The position numbers and the translations under genes are program-made. A DNA stretch of 64,000 bases, from positions 14,837,960 to 14,901,959 of the forward strand of contig OY979717.1 of assembly GCA_963855995.1 (NCBI GenBank). The letters are read 5' to 3'. This document shows positions 42,345-53,610 of this stretch, one piece after another; position 1 is the first letter of the stretch, and each line of letters begins with the position of its first letter. The notes under the pieces were generated by a model. The model had not been told where the DNA came from and made no database searches. It worked only from the letters and a program-made list of their open reading frames with translations. This DNA comes from Muricea muricata (Eukaryota > Cnidaria > Anthozoa > Malacalcyonacea > Plexauridae).

Positions 42345-43835
42345 TTATTGCTGAACGTCTTTGCTTGGTCGTTTTCTCAACCTTTCAGGTCTTTTATCCT
42401 TGTTGCAGTCGTCTTCTTCAACAGATGACTCTGATTCGGTGTCATCTTGTACACTAACGTGGCGTTTTTTCGGGCGTCCCCTCTTCCGCTTTTTTGATTG
42501 GGATTTCGGTTCAAAACTGCCCTTTGAGTCTATCTCACACTCCTCGAATGCCTTTGCTATCCTATCTTTTTCATGGTATTTTCCCGAATCCAAGATGTCC
42601 AGTTCCTCAACTAATCGAACAGCCTTTCTCTTTTGTTTTGATATCTCTCGAGCAGTTCGGTTGGAATTGGAAGGTCCAGTATTACAGGTTTTGCACCTGC
42701 TCTGTTTTGTTTACATTGTTTTCCAGCAATATACTGTCCGCAGTATCTTCCTAAGCAGCTCTTACTAAAGAGATGTTGCAACTTCCTCTGCGAGCATAGT
42801 TGGCATTAACTGCTTCTGCAAGGTTGGAAGGTGGTGACATTAAATCACACTTAAATTCTTTCGCCCAGTGTAGTGAGTCTATGGTTGTCCCACCAGTGCA
42901 GCTGCAGTCCACTTTGCCCATGAATAAAGTTCTCCAAAATGTTTAAGGTTTCAAAATATGCTAGGGACGAAGCAGAATCCATCATTTGTTTTGCCAATTT
43001 CTTATATCCACGTTTCTCATTATCATTTGCAAATGTTACTCGTATGTCTATTAACACTCTGTAGGTAGTGAAGTTCGCATCTGACACTGCATGTTCTTTA
43101 AAACTTCATCAGAAAAATTATTCTTGATTGAGTTCCATATTCCACCAGCTTCATCAAGCATGAATCCATAAGGGTTTAAAGATGTTTCCGGATCGTCACT
43201 GACTTCCTTAATCACCTCGTTCAACTCCTTCCAGAATGTTGCCACATGCTCCTCGCCTTCACCTTCTGCTTCCATTACAGCTAGTTTAACCATCTTTTTT
43301 AGTGTTGGGTGGTAAACCCTTGCGGTGAGAGTGGTAAACCCAGTGCAGCGGTTTACTTTACCATCAAAATGACAATACTCTTTACTCATAAGCTTGTCAC
43401 CATTCCTGTCCATTGATATGCATATCTTCGCTTTGAAAGAACTTGTTTTGAAAACATACGATGAATTTCCATCAAGTCGACGGTCGTTAATCTTGTGGAT
43501 AAGATGGCGATCCCTGTTATCTGTTTTTTTGTGTTTAAGGACTTTACCGCTTCAAACGAATGTCCATGTGGATTTCCTTCACGGACTGCTTTCTTTTTAC
43601 GATTACGATTATTTTTGTCATCCACAACATTTTCACAGACAGCGCTGATTTCATCCCAGGTTTATCATCAGAAATGGCCTGCACGACGCAATTCACAGAA
43701 ACCTGACTGGGCTTCAGTTTAGGGCTCTTCATGAACATATCTGTTATAACTTTTTTGGTGGAAGGCTAGGGTTTTGGTGATGACTGTCACGAGTGATCTT
43801 CGTAATAGAAAACTGTAATAAGCCGTAGTGTACCA
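42345..43835 (-). pseudogene. MULE-like transposase, broken by frameshifts
   Basis: On the minus strand the frames 43738-43544, 43625-43386, 43413-43051, 43087-42851 and 42593-42345 overlap as successive pieces of one protein. Core motifs: CHFDGKVNRCTGFTTLTARV, then MEAEGEGEEHVATFWKELNE, then FMLDEAGGIWNSIK, the layout of the DDE domain in MULE-type transposases (acidic residue after the second strand, E/D in the GEGE-x-FW block, D-x-A/G-G). The tail holds KRKRGRPKKRH, an AT-hook-like basic motif, then an acidic stretch. At least three frameshifts (near 43085, 43650 and 43755). MULE assignment is from motif layout and is moderately sure. Confidence 0.65.
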
Positions 43836-44107
43836 TCAAATTCCCATATTTTTCACGTCTAACGAACTAAGTTGTCTCGGCTATCGCCTCGTTGAATGGA
43901 ACGTTCAATCTTTTACCTCATGAAAATATTCTTACCATTGGACAAATAAAAGCATTCATTACTTGTACACTATATTCCCTGTACGAATGAGCTATACGAA
44001 TGAGCTACAGAAATGAATAAGGATAATAGATTTAAATTTTACGTAGCAGGACCAAATTGTATTTATCAGGCTAGCTTTGCTGCTGCAGGATATTGCTCAA
44101 ATCTCAC

Positions 44108-44209
44108 CTTATACAGTACGTTTTTGAATCTAAAACATCAGACTCATGATCATTCCCATCATCGCTATCACTTGAAATTAGGATGACTGCACTTGCATCT
44201 TCGATTTCC
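44108..44209 (-). CDS. Acidic exon with a SUMO-interaction-like motif
   Basis: On the minus strand, after TTGGGCAG, a 102-nt exon is open and ends at ATAAG|GTGAG. It reads EIEDASAVILISSDSDDGND: a hydrophobic VILI core followed by acidic and serine residues, the classic SUMO-interacting arrangement. It starts with the third base of a codon and ends in phase 2. It may be an upstream exon of the transposase at 42345-43835, whose next piece has a possible acceptor near 43820. The phase match there is not in the transposase frame, so linkage is unproven. Confidence 0.45.
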
Positions 44210-44699
44210 CTGCCCAAAATAGTAAACAATAAATTGTATAAATTCAGGTACTTCCTAAAGCATGCCGAGCTCCGAAAAAAGCTAGCAGAGCTCTCAAAAA
44301 ACTCGTATTGATAAAATCTGAGTTCTGGCAGAAAACAAGTGGATCGTTCTAACCAAAAGGAAATAATTATAAACGAAAGCAAAACGAACTCAGTTGTTAG
44401 ATTCGGTTATACATGACAGTAAAACCTATATACATAATATAAAGAGCCAAACTGATTAACACGCGGGGGCATTTTTCTTGTGTATGGTGCTATTTTAGTC
44501 ACAACTTTAAATTATGTGATATGAAATAGCTCTCAGTTGCATGTGCATGGGTTAATTAATCTGGGCAGTGGTCACATGGAATTAGTTGCAAAATAGCTAA
44601 TGACCATTTTGAAAATGTTAGAAGTGCGACCAGAATGGACCATGGCATTATGGTCAAAATTTTGAAAAAAGTTTAAAGGGAAAATTTATTACCACAGCA

Positions 44700-44872
44700 T
44701 TGAAGAGCATCCTAAAATTAGTAAAATTGCGAAACGTTGTAAAATGTGGAAAATGTAAGCCTGTGGAAATTGCAAATTTTGTATATTTTTGTATTACGCA
44801 CGGAAAATTGATACCAACATCGAAAAAATGGTATTAATTTTCAATGCTTAATACAAAAGTATACAAAAAAAA
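44700..44872 (+). repeat. Hairpin-bearing repeat R4, copy 2
   Basis: Shares AAAATTAGTAAAATTGCGAA, GTTGTAAAAT and the TTTTGTATATTTTTGTATTA hairpin arm with 40105-40268. The loop is different (TTGATACCAACATCGAAAAA). Confidence 0.65.
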
Positions 44873-45284
44873 TATGTAACAATACCGAGCATTGACAACA
44901 CTGAGCAATCTTACATTCAGGTGCTGGTTGCCTTTTTTATTTGATATTCTAACTGGTCGAAGGACCTGTTCATTCTTAGCTAGATGCTCTGGCTAGATGC
45001 AAAAGACGGTAACTTTTTTGAAATCATATCGTCAGGTTGCGTCTTTTCAACATGATTGAATTCTATTAGGTAGCGGTGGTTATGATGCTTTTGTGTTCAT
45101 CAATATCACGTGAATGCCACGCTCACGATGATATAAAGTTTTTGATGGATAAAAATATAGTGTAAATTTTAAAAAATATTTTTGGCTTGAACAATATTGC
45201 ATGTAGTCGAATTTAATTCTGCTTATCTGGATCGAACAACAAAGTCTTTTTAAAATAGCACAAAACTCTTTTGAACTTGCCATT

Positions 45285-45432
45285 TCAGTGCTTTATCCCT
45301 ATTTCAGCGTCTTATCCCCATATGCATTTCAACATTTTATCCCCATTTCAACATTTTATCCCCATTTCAGCATTTTATCCCCATTTCAGCGTTTTATCCC
45401 CATTTCAGCGTTTTATCCCCCTTTCAGTTTCC
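45285..45432. repeat. 18-bp tandem repeat
   Basis: Eight copies of TTTATCCCCATTTCAGCG and close variants. Open frames of 67-82 residues here (repeating FYPHFS) are artefacts of an 18-bp period without stops. Confidence 0.9.
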
Positions 45433-47073
45433 GTTTCCGCCATGCAGCTTCAGCGTTTTACCCCAACCGGTATAGACTTTCTACATCCTGACATCCTGCT
45501 TCTGACGTCATTGATATAGATGCGATTAGGAAACAAGATGGTGGATGGCTTGTGTCTTTTGTCCTTTAATATAGCGTTCTCATTTGACTTGACGGCCACT
45601 ATGTTTGTGTACTCTTTTAGGTATTTTTAATTTCAATCAAAGATCATTTGAAAATACACTTTAAAGAGTATTTCTAATGTTTGGTCTTGTCTTTGAACGG
45701 CAGAAAACTAAAGCTAATCCTCACACGCGTCCGAAACGAGATTTAGTAAACTTTTTAACATTTATGCATCTTATTATATTCGTCTGTAAACAACACAAAG
45801 ACAAGCAACGTTTCATGATACTAGCTGGCACTTATATTTGAATTATTTCATCGGTAAAAATGGATATTCTAAATACTATATGTTACTTAAGATTCTCACA
45901 TTGCAATAGGTTTTTTTGCTTTCATTAGTCTGATATTTTTTAGTTTTCTAGAACAGCAATGGATCATTACTGCAAGTATTTTCAATTTCTTTAATTAGAA
46001 TCTAGAGGTCCCTTATTGAGGGCTAAGCCCATTTTCATTTTATCTTGTGCCTTCCTGGCAAGTTTCTGCATGTTATCTGCATTGTTCACTTCCTCTCGAA
46101 TAACTTATCTACCTCAAGCTGAACTCTAGAGATATTTGTCACGTCCCTACTCTAACAAGCCTTAATTTACGACGATATTTATTAAGCCCTCATTCCATTA
46201 AAGTATTTAATAATAAGCTCCACTTTAAAACAATAGAAAATGGGAAGAGGACAGCCCCTAGTTTGGGAGAGAGCATTGGCGTTAGACGTACCTTTTTGGA
46301 GATCTAGGTTGATTTAGCGAGCTGAGCTAAGTTTTGATACTTTCAAAATATTTTTAATCAGAAAGACAAAAAGATGTGTTTCGGTAATAATTGATTGCCA
46401 TTCCAACGTTATAGCATCCAGTTAGATCATTACAGCTAGATAATGGGTGTAATTTTTAATGTACTACATTACGTTTCTAACAAAGTACGACTTTTTGTTA
46501 GTGCTTACTTTTAATTTCACTTCGTTACGTTTGAAAACATATTGCATATACAAACGCCTTCTAAATCAGTTTCGAAGGTTGTTCCTTCAAGGACGAAAAT
46601 ATGATTTACTTTGTTTCCAAAACTCATTGGATAGTAGATCATGATATCCAAGTTTCAACCAGTTTCATAAAAGAAAACAAAACCAGGTAATGATTTCTGT
46701 GTTAGTGGGTAGTTCCAGGCCTTCAACTTAACATCAGATCAGCTTGTTCGTACACCTATTCGAGCTTTCGTCGTACCAATAAACTCTACGGCATGACCCA
46801 AGCTATGAAGTAGATGTTAAATTCTTTGCACTTTACAACGGTCTATTTTACGTAACGTTTACGTACGTTTGCTAGGAATGCATCTGCGGATGACTTTTTA
46901 AATGGAGCGAGGCTCATTTCTATCTAAAAGAATTTGTTCTTGAGCATACTGTTTTCTGCATTTCGCAATTTATTCTTGACTTTATTTTCAAGTCTCTTGA
47001 ATTCAAACCATTCCCTTGGTTGCCAGGTGTTACGGGCAATTTCACTTTCATCAGCGACCTTAGGTTTCGCTCT
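45433..47073. other. Gene-poor stretch
   Basis: One possible small first exon, ATG at 45538 (MVDGLCLLSFNIAFS) with a donor near 45619, is too weak to call. Nothing else recognised. Confidence 0.3.
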
Positions 47074-47081
47074 AAACTTGA

Positions 47082-47388
47082 CAGGGACGTAGCCAGAACT
47101 TTCAAGGGGGGGGGGGAGCCCTGCAGATACTAATAATTATGATAGGTTTGACGCACCTATCGCGTTAAATACTAGGGAGGTTTAGCAAAGAGACGTGACG
47201 TCAATGCGACGTAAAATACCGTAATTGCCCATATCCAGATTTGCTCACGGCATTTCCACATCGTTTTTACCTCGCTTTGGCGTTGTCAAAGGCGTTGTGT
47301 CGTCTTTGCTAAACCTCTCTGCTAACGAAAAGGGGGGGGGGAAGTCGCGGCTCCCTCGCCCCCCCCCCCACCCCTGGCTACGTCCCTG
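47082..47388. mobile_element. hAT-type MITE
   Basis: Ends CAGGGACGTAGCCAG and CTGGCTACGTCCCTG, flanked by AAACTTGA (47074-47081) and TAACTTGA (47389-47396), an 8-bp duplication with one mismatch. A second inverted pair (GAGGTTTAGCAAAG at about 47177 and CTTTGCTAAACCTC at about 47306) lies inside, so another MITE is nested. G- and C-runs border the nested unit. Confidence 0.85.
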
Positions 47389-47459
47389 TAACTTGATGTT
47401 TTTAATTGGCGCATTTTTATCCAAAATACTAAGAAACATACTAAGCCATGTTAAACAAC

Positions 47460-48320
47460 AAAACAACAAACTATTGAATTTTTGTCTCCATGCAATGAGC
47501 TTTAGCTCGTGAACAAGACACGACATGAGACGGGGTAATCTGTTTATGTATTTTAATAGCTAAACTAGCGCAGCTGCAGCAAAGAAATAAGTCGGTCTCC
47601 TGTCACGAGCAGAACATTATTTTTTAAGTTGACAGTTAATACTATTGCGTCTTAAAAACTGTAAACGTCTTAGCAACTTAATTCTAAAGGCTTTTGTCAA
47701 AAAATAGAAAATCCATGTTCCAACCTAGTCCCTTCTAATTCAACTTGCCGCATCCAAATACCCCCGAATATGGTGTCTCGTTATGCCCCCAGCTTGACTT
47801 AACCTTGTGCTTGTCGCACCTATGCCCGCTATAAACAGGAGTTGCTTCGCTTACGTCCTTCGTCGATTGTCTGCGTTGCCCTGACACCAAAAGAAACCTA
47901 GACATTGGTAGCGCACTTCGTCATGAAGCTAGCCCAGGCTGCCCAGCTAACCAATGTGCATGCTTTTACCTACCACAGGAGGATTTTTGAAAGAACCCCT
48001 CTTCTGCTTGTATTTTACGCAGCATCTCTCTTCTTACAGGTACCACTTGTACCCTCTAAACTATGGGTACCATATGCAGTGTGACCATATATGTAAATTT
48101 TTTACCAAAGCTGCTTAGATTTGGAGGGACCACCCCCTCCTGTTCTAAATGCTGCAAATCTTTAAAGCAGGGGGATGTCCAAATCCATCCAACTGGATCT
48201 GGTAAAAAATATACCAGATCTGGTCACACTGACCATATGCATCCTCCTAACCCCAAGGAAAACGTTGCCAGATCCTGGCCAGATTTTATGAAATGCCTTC
48301 CATCTTGGCACTGTTTGGCT
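47460..48320 (+). repeat. Segmental duplicate, copy A
   Basis: Matches 57740-58520 in direct orientation, 10 kb away. Shared landmarks: ATGAGAC with TTTATAGTTTAATAG-like text, AAGTCGGTCTCCTGTCA, ATGGTGTCTCGTTATGCCCC, GAAACCTAGACATTGGTAGC, TTCGTCATGAAGCTAGCCCA and TACCACTTGTACCCTCTAAA. Copy A contains the hAT MITE at 48077-48231, which copy B lacks. Confidence 0.8.
48077..48231. mobile_element. hAT-type MITE with proven empty site
   Basis: 155 bp with ends CAGTGTGACC and GGTCACACTG and about 30-bp inverted repeats. It is flanked by a perfect 8-bp duplication ACCATATG (48069-48076, 48232-48239). The paralogous unoccupied site is ACCATTTG at 58456-58463 in copy B of the segmental duplicate. Confidence 0.9.
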
Positions 48321-48568
48321 GGCATGACATGTTCGGGCTTGACCAGCGCGACTAAAATTGGATTGGCTTGTTTGATCAAATGATTGAATGCTTTATTTCA
48401 GGACGTTAGCCTCGTCAACAGTATGTTGATTTTCACGAGGGACGTCCAGTTTACAAATTACAAAATTCACATGATATACAAGCAGACAAACAGACAAAAC
48501 AAAAACAAAAGAATATTTACAACTATTTAAAGGTTTGATCTCTAACAGTGTGACCCAATACTTTAAAG

Positions 48569-51492
48569 CTAAATTTCGGCATTATTCTGATTACATTCTT
48601 TCATGAAGTTTTTGAAAGAATGTAATGATTGCGTTAGCTTAGCATCGGACAGGAGGCTATTCCACAATTTTGCTCCGCTGTACTTAAAACGTTTTTGTAA
48701 GAACTCTCTTTTAGGCTGAGCCAGGGTGAGATCCGTATAACTATTCCGAAGGATGTAATTCGTTTGAATAAGATTCCTTCTTAATATTGAATCTTTCAGA
48801 TTTGGCCCAGTACAACCAGTCAAGACTTTGAACATAAATGTAGCTTTACTGGTGCAACGTCTTGACTCTAGATTGTCCCAAGTAAGGGATCGAAGAACAT
48901 CAGCAGACCTTATTTCGTAGCTAGCGCTGGCAATAATTCTCGCTGCACGGTTTTGAAGTTTGTCTTTTAATTGTTTATTACAAACGTCCCATAATGGACT
49001 GCAATAGTCAAAATACGGCTGTATCAAGGCTCTATAGATCATTTGGCGGGTATTTATGGGAACATATTTCTTAATTTGTTTCACAACTCCTATGCCTGCC
49101 CCTACTTTATTACAAATCATCTCAACATGCTCATCCCAATTGAGATTTTCATCAAGTTTGACGGCGAGGCATTTGAAAGAAAGAACACGAATTATGGGTT
49201 GATTATTCATCAATACTGGAGTATTACAATTCAGAGAATCTCTACTGTGTTTTGATCCAATAAACATTAATTTAGTGTTGGTTGGATGGTGTTGCAATTT
49301 GTTACGATCAAGCCATTCGGAGAGCTTTTTTAAATCATTACTTAAACTTTCGGTGAATTCCTCGATATCATTAGCAGATGATAAGATTTGAGTATCGTCA
49401 GCGTATAAGTATGATGATGTTTTGTCTAAGCATTCAGGTAAATCATTAATATATAGGAGAAACAAAAGAGGACCTAAGATTGAACCTTGCGGAACTCCGC
49501 ACATGATTTTCTTAGCAGATTACGTTTTACCGTTAACAACACATACTTGTTCTCTATTATTTAGGTAGGATTTAAACCATTCAAGTTGGTCATTTTCATC
49601 CCAAATTGGGTATTCATCTTTTGAGGTAAAAATATAATGATTAATAGAATCAAAAGCTTTACGCATATCGAGGAAAACAACACCATTTAAACGACCGTTA
49701 TCCATGTTCTCGTACAGTGTGTCACACATCTGGATAAGTGAAGTAGGGGTTGAATACTTAGGACGAAATCCAGATTGGAATTTGGATAATAGCGAATTAT
49801 TATTGAGAAATTTATAAATCTGGCTAAAAATCAACCTTTCAAGTATTTTGCTAATGATCGGTAGTATCGAAATTGGTCGGTAGTTTTCACATTTTTGCCT
49901 ATCTTCAGATTTAAAGACAGGCATTACCCACGCCTTTTTCCATTCTTCAACATAAATTCCAGTTTTGATTGATAGGTTATAGATCCATGTTATTGCTGGA
50001 CCTACAACTTCCGCAGAAATTTTTAGAACTTTAGCTGGAATGTTATCAATACCAGTCGCCTTAGATGTTTTTAGATTTTGCAATTGCCAAATAACTTCAT
50101 CAAGACTAACTTCATGGAATTTAAAGTTTACATTCGTGAATGATTCGACGGGGCAATTTTCCCAGTCCCTGGAGGAAGTATTGGGAGAAGCATGAGAGAC
50201 ATGTTCTGTTGCCAAGTTCATTCCAATATTAACGAAGAAATCATTAAGCGCCTCGGCTTTGGTTATGTCGTCTGAAATAACAGTACCATCGCATTTAAGT
50301 TGGGAGATATTGTTTGATTTTTCATTTTTACCTAACAAATTATTAATTAGTTGCCAACTATGTTTCAAATCTTTGGAATTTGCACAGTCCTCAATTTGAT
50401 TGCAGAAAAATTCTCTTTTTGTTTTAGCTAACTCAGAATTGATTTTGTTACGTAATTTCTTGAAGTTGTCCCAGTAAATTTGGGAATTGTGCTTAGTGGC
50501 CTGTCATTAAAAATCTCTTGACCTCATTAATTTCTTAATATTCGACGTAACCCAAGGAATGGTATTTCCGCGAAGTCTCACCATTTTAAGTGGAGCGTGC
50601 CAGTCAAGGACGTGAAGGAAAAGTGTTTTTCCATACACGCCAACAATCACTTGGATCATTATATAATCCTACATTTTCCCAAGGCATCTGGGTAGGTCAT
50701 TTAGGAAGTTAATCGCGTTGAGTCGCTTGAAATTACGGACTTGTCTAATACTTTGCTCAGATTTGGGGAGCACAATATTTTCTAATGGTAAAAATCAAAC
50801 TATGGTCCGATATTCCTAGATGGATGACGCCAGATTTAAAAATAATTTCTTCGTTATTAGTCAGAATTAAGTCTATTAAGGTTGCTGATGTTCTCGTTAC
50901 CCTTGTCGGTTTATTAATAAGTTGTTTGTACTGGCAAAGTGAGGACAAGAAATTGAGTTTGCGTGTGTGGGCTTCTGGGGGATGTTTCAGCATATCGCAA
51001 TTTAAATCACCAATTAGTATTACTTCAAGATGTTCTACATCACATTTTCTTAGAAAAGTCTCAAAATCGTTAAATAGACAATCGTCCAATTTCGGAAGTC
51101 TATGCCATGTGCTTACTAGAAGTGATTTGTTATGAGGTTTTACAATTTCGATGGAAAGCATTTCTAATGAGTTAGTTACTAACAAGTCGTTTCGTTCGGA
51201 AAATGATAATGATTCATGAACATATAAAAGCACTCCCCCACAGTGTGTACTTAGTGATAGCCTGGTATACTAATTTCATTGTCTGAACTGTATTATCAAT
51301 TTTAGTTTCATTAATTGCCAAAATATCAAGACGATTGCTTTCCAACATTATACGAAGCTGGTCAATGTTTTTCAAGAGGCTATTGATATTTATACATGCT
51401 ATTTTTAAGCCTCTTGAAGAATTTAATTCAGGAAATGGGTTATCAGACAAACTAATTTTACCTGTTATAAGGTCACACTGATTTTTATTCAA
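48569..51492 (-). pseudogene. LINE ORF2: endonuclease and reverse transcriptase
   Basis: The endonuclease N-terminus reads INSLLKNIDQLRIML then LAINETKID, and ends with GISDHSLIF. The RT has YRPISILPIISKILERLIFS, QSGFRPKYST, FLDMRKAFDSINH, CGVPQGSILGPLLFLLYIND and catalytic YADD. After it come YFDYCSPLWD and LQNRAARIIASASYEIR. Lesions: a frameshift near 51225, a frameshift or stops near 50490, and a single in-frame TAA at 49522-49520 just before CGVPQGS. The RT would otherwise be read through. The enzyme would nick target DNA and copy the LINE RNA in place. Confidence 0.88.
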
Positions 51493-51699
51493 TACCTCCT
51501 CTGTCTCTGTGTGAGTTGTAGTAGACTCAATATGTCTTCGAGCAGATAATTTGGAAATGTTGGGCGAACTTGAAAATCCTCACTCCTCTTTCTTCGTTGC
51601 TATTTTGATGAAGACAAGCTGTTCCCCATCAAAAACTTGATGAAATTAGTGGCCAAAAACGCTGAGCCTTTTGAGTTTAGGTAAAGTTGACTGCCATTC

Positions 51700-52605
51700 A
51701 GTCAAGTGTTATCAATATTATTGTTATTGATAAAGACAAAGCCGTCCTTGGAGCACATTTTTTCTAATTCTTCATTAACCATTGCAATCCGTTCTTTTAA
51801 ATCCAGGTCATCTCTTATAGTTATACCAGATAGTCCTATTCTTGCATTTGGGAACTTCTGTTTTATGGACTGAGCCAAGTTCTCAATATTTTTAGCACAC
51901 TGTTGTGGTGGTGCACCGGAAGGTCGTTAGTACCAGCATGTACGATAATGTGAGAAGGAATTGCATCCAATTGAATTGATTCTACTTCCGATTTTATCTC
52001 ATCTGTCGTTTTACCAGGATAAGGGCGTTTAATAGTTTTCTTACGAGAAATATTTCTTGGTTCTATCTGTCAAATAATCGAGTCTCCAACAATTATAATC
52101 GGGCTGTCTTTATAGTGCTTTTTGTCGAGGTATCATGAGTTGATTGGTTGTTCAATGATAAGTTGGATTGAGAGGAGATTGCTCCACAATCAGGTTGAGT
52201 ATCTTCAGAAATCGAAATGCAACTCTTAGGTTTGTTATCCATTTTGCAATCTTCTGTGTCGTCCTCGGAACTTAAGACTCCAAACTGATTCTTTTCCTTA
52301 AGCATATTAGTTTGCTGAGGATCAGTTGTGGAAGGCGTTCAATATTTTCGTCTTGTCATCTTTTTGAAACCATGTATTTCTTCCCCTAAATTTTTGTTTT
52401 CAGTTTCAAGGGCTTCAATCCTATTTTTGTAAATTTCCAGTTCCTCTTTACTGTCCCGTTGAATTAATTTCAATGCAGTTAGTAAACTAGTTTTTTCGTC
52501 TTGAAGGTCTAATAACTTAGACCTACATTCTGATACGGTTTGACAAAGATCTTTATTTTCTTTTATTAGTTTTTCATTCATGTTGCTAAGCTCGAGCTTT
52601 TCCAT
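51700..52605 (-). pseudogene. LINE ORF1: coiled coil and esterase-like domain
   Basis: The N-terminal part (52605-52339) is a heptad-rich coiled coil (MEKLELSNMNEKLIKENKD). The middle (52305-52093) is polar, rich in S, N, D. The C-terminal part, broken by frameshifts near 51910, contains HIIVHAGTNDLPV and further on GLSGITIRDDLDLKER and LNSKGSAFLATNF: the blocks of an SGNH-type hydrolase, with GTND as the asparagine block. Stops at 52338 and 52092 separate the pieces. ORF1 proteins of this type bind the LINE RNA; the esterase role is unclear. Confidence 0.7.
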
Positions 52606-52660
52606 TTTCAGATCACTTATGGTGTCCTCGTGTGCCAGTATTAAGGTAGCTTTAAGCTTT

Positions 52661-53600
52661 GCGTGTTTATTAATTTTTGTGACGGCGTACTTAAGATGAA
52701 CGGCGTACTCGGAGAACTTGTATATCTTGTCAAATAGACTGGACTTTGATATGCTATTTTATGTCTGGACTTTGATATGCTTTTTTTTTACCTTTTCACA
52801 AATAGCAGCTTTGTGCATCTGCATGACTTCTATCTCGCTTGCAACTTGTTTCTTAGAATGCAAGTTCGACGTTAAAACAATCCGTATAGTTCTTGGACGT
52901 AAGCTCATCAACAAATTCTGACAAGGGCCTTGACTACAAAACGTGTGTTAATTTTTGTCGCTTCGGCATAGTAGTTAACCTGCACCGAAGCACGAGAACG
53001 AACGAATATTCAAGTATGCAAATCGTTTAATTGAAATCAGGAAAGCTGATTGGTTTGCATATGTAAACAAGTACGAATCGACCAAAGTGAACGAACGAGA
53101 GAACGAATGCAATAATCCAGTAAGGAATCCAAGCATTCAATATTCAATAACGAGTTGATTTAAAAAAATATGGGATAGCATGGGCTAACTTCTATGAGAT
53201 TCACAGTACTGCATGTAATAAGTTAATATTATGTGCATTCTGCCGCCTTTGGTCATTTTAATTAATGTGCTGAACAAGTATTGAGCAGGGGAAATAGCCA
53301 TTAAAATGTTGTTTTCGCCAACGCTCCTATTGTTAACTCTCTTGAGGAAGGAGAACAGACAGTATACGCTTGCTGAAACAAAACACAAAATGGTGGATTG
53401 TCCAGACTGTATAGAATTCGTATTCAGTGCTTGGCTTTAGAACTTTGCACTCTTCACTTTTTCAATAGCAGTTACTTAAATTGGCGTTATACAAGCAAGT
53501 CACGTGTATATCGTAACTTGAACGTTAACAATGTTTGCAAGACAAGTAAAGCGCAGAGTATATGGAGAACGGTCTCATCTGGGACATTATTACGAACGAT
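52661..53600. other. Intergenic stretch, likely promoter side of the next gene
   Basis: No repeat recognised beyond short GAACGAACGA words near 53090. A short open frame, MFARQVKRRVYGERSHLG from 53532, ends just before the ATG at 53611 and may be an upstream ORF of that gene. Confidence 0.35.
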
Positions 53601-53610
53601 ATCGCGTGGC

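Larger units (their letters stand above)
48385..52660 (-). mobile_element. CR1-like LINE, near full length
   Basis: On the minus strand: ORF1 with coiled coil and an SGNH-esterase-like region (52605-51700), then ORF2 with apurinic-type endonuclease and reverse transcriptase (51492-48569), then a short 3' UTR with AATAAA at 48397-48392. The 5' end is not sharply defined. Esterase-bearing ORF1 is known in CR1/L2-group LINEs. It lies directly against copy A of the segmental duplicate. Confidence 0.85.

Noticed and set aside
45271-45519. 82- and 67-codon frames rich in FYPHFS
   Set aside because: Translation of an 18-bp tandem repeat.
45538-45620. Small first exon MVDGLCLLSFN with a donor
   Set aside because: Only 28 codons, hydrophobic AT-type composition and no partner exon.
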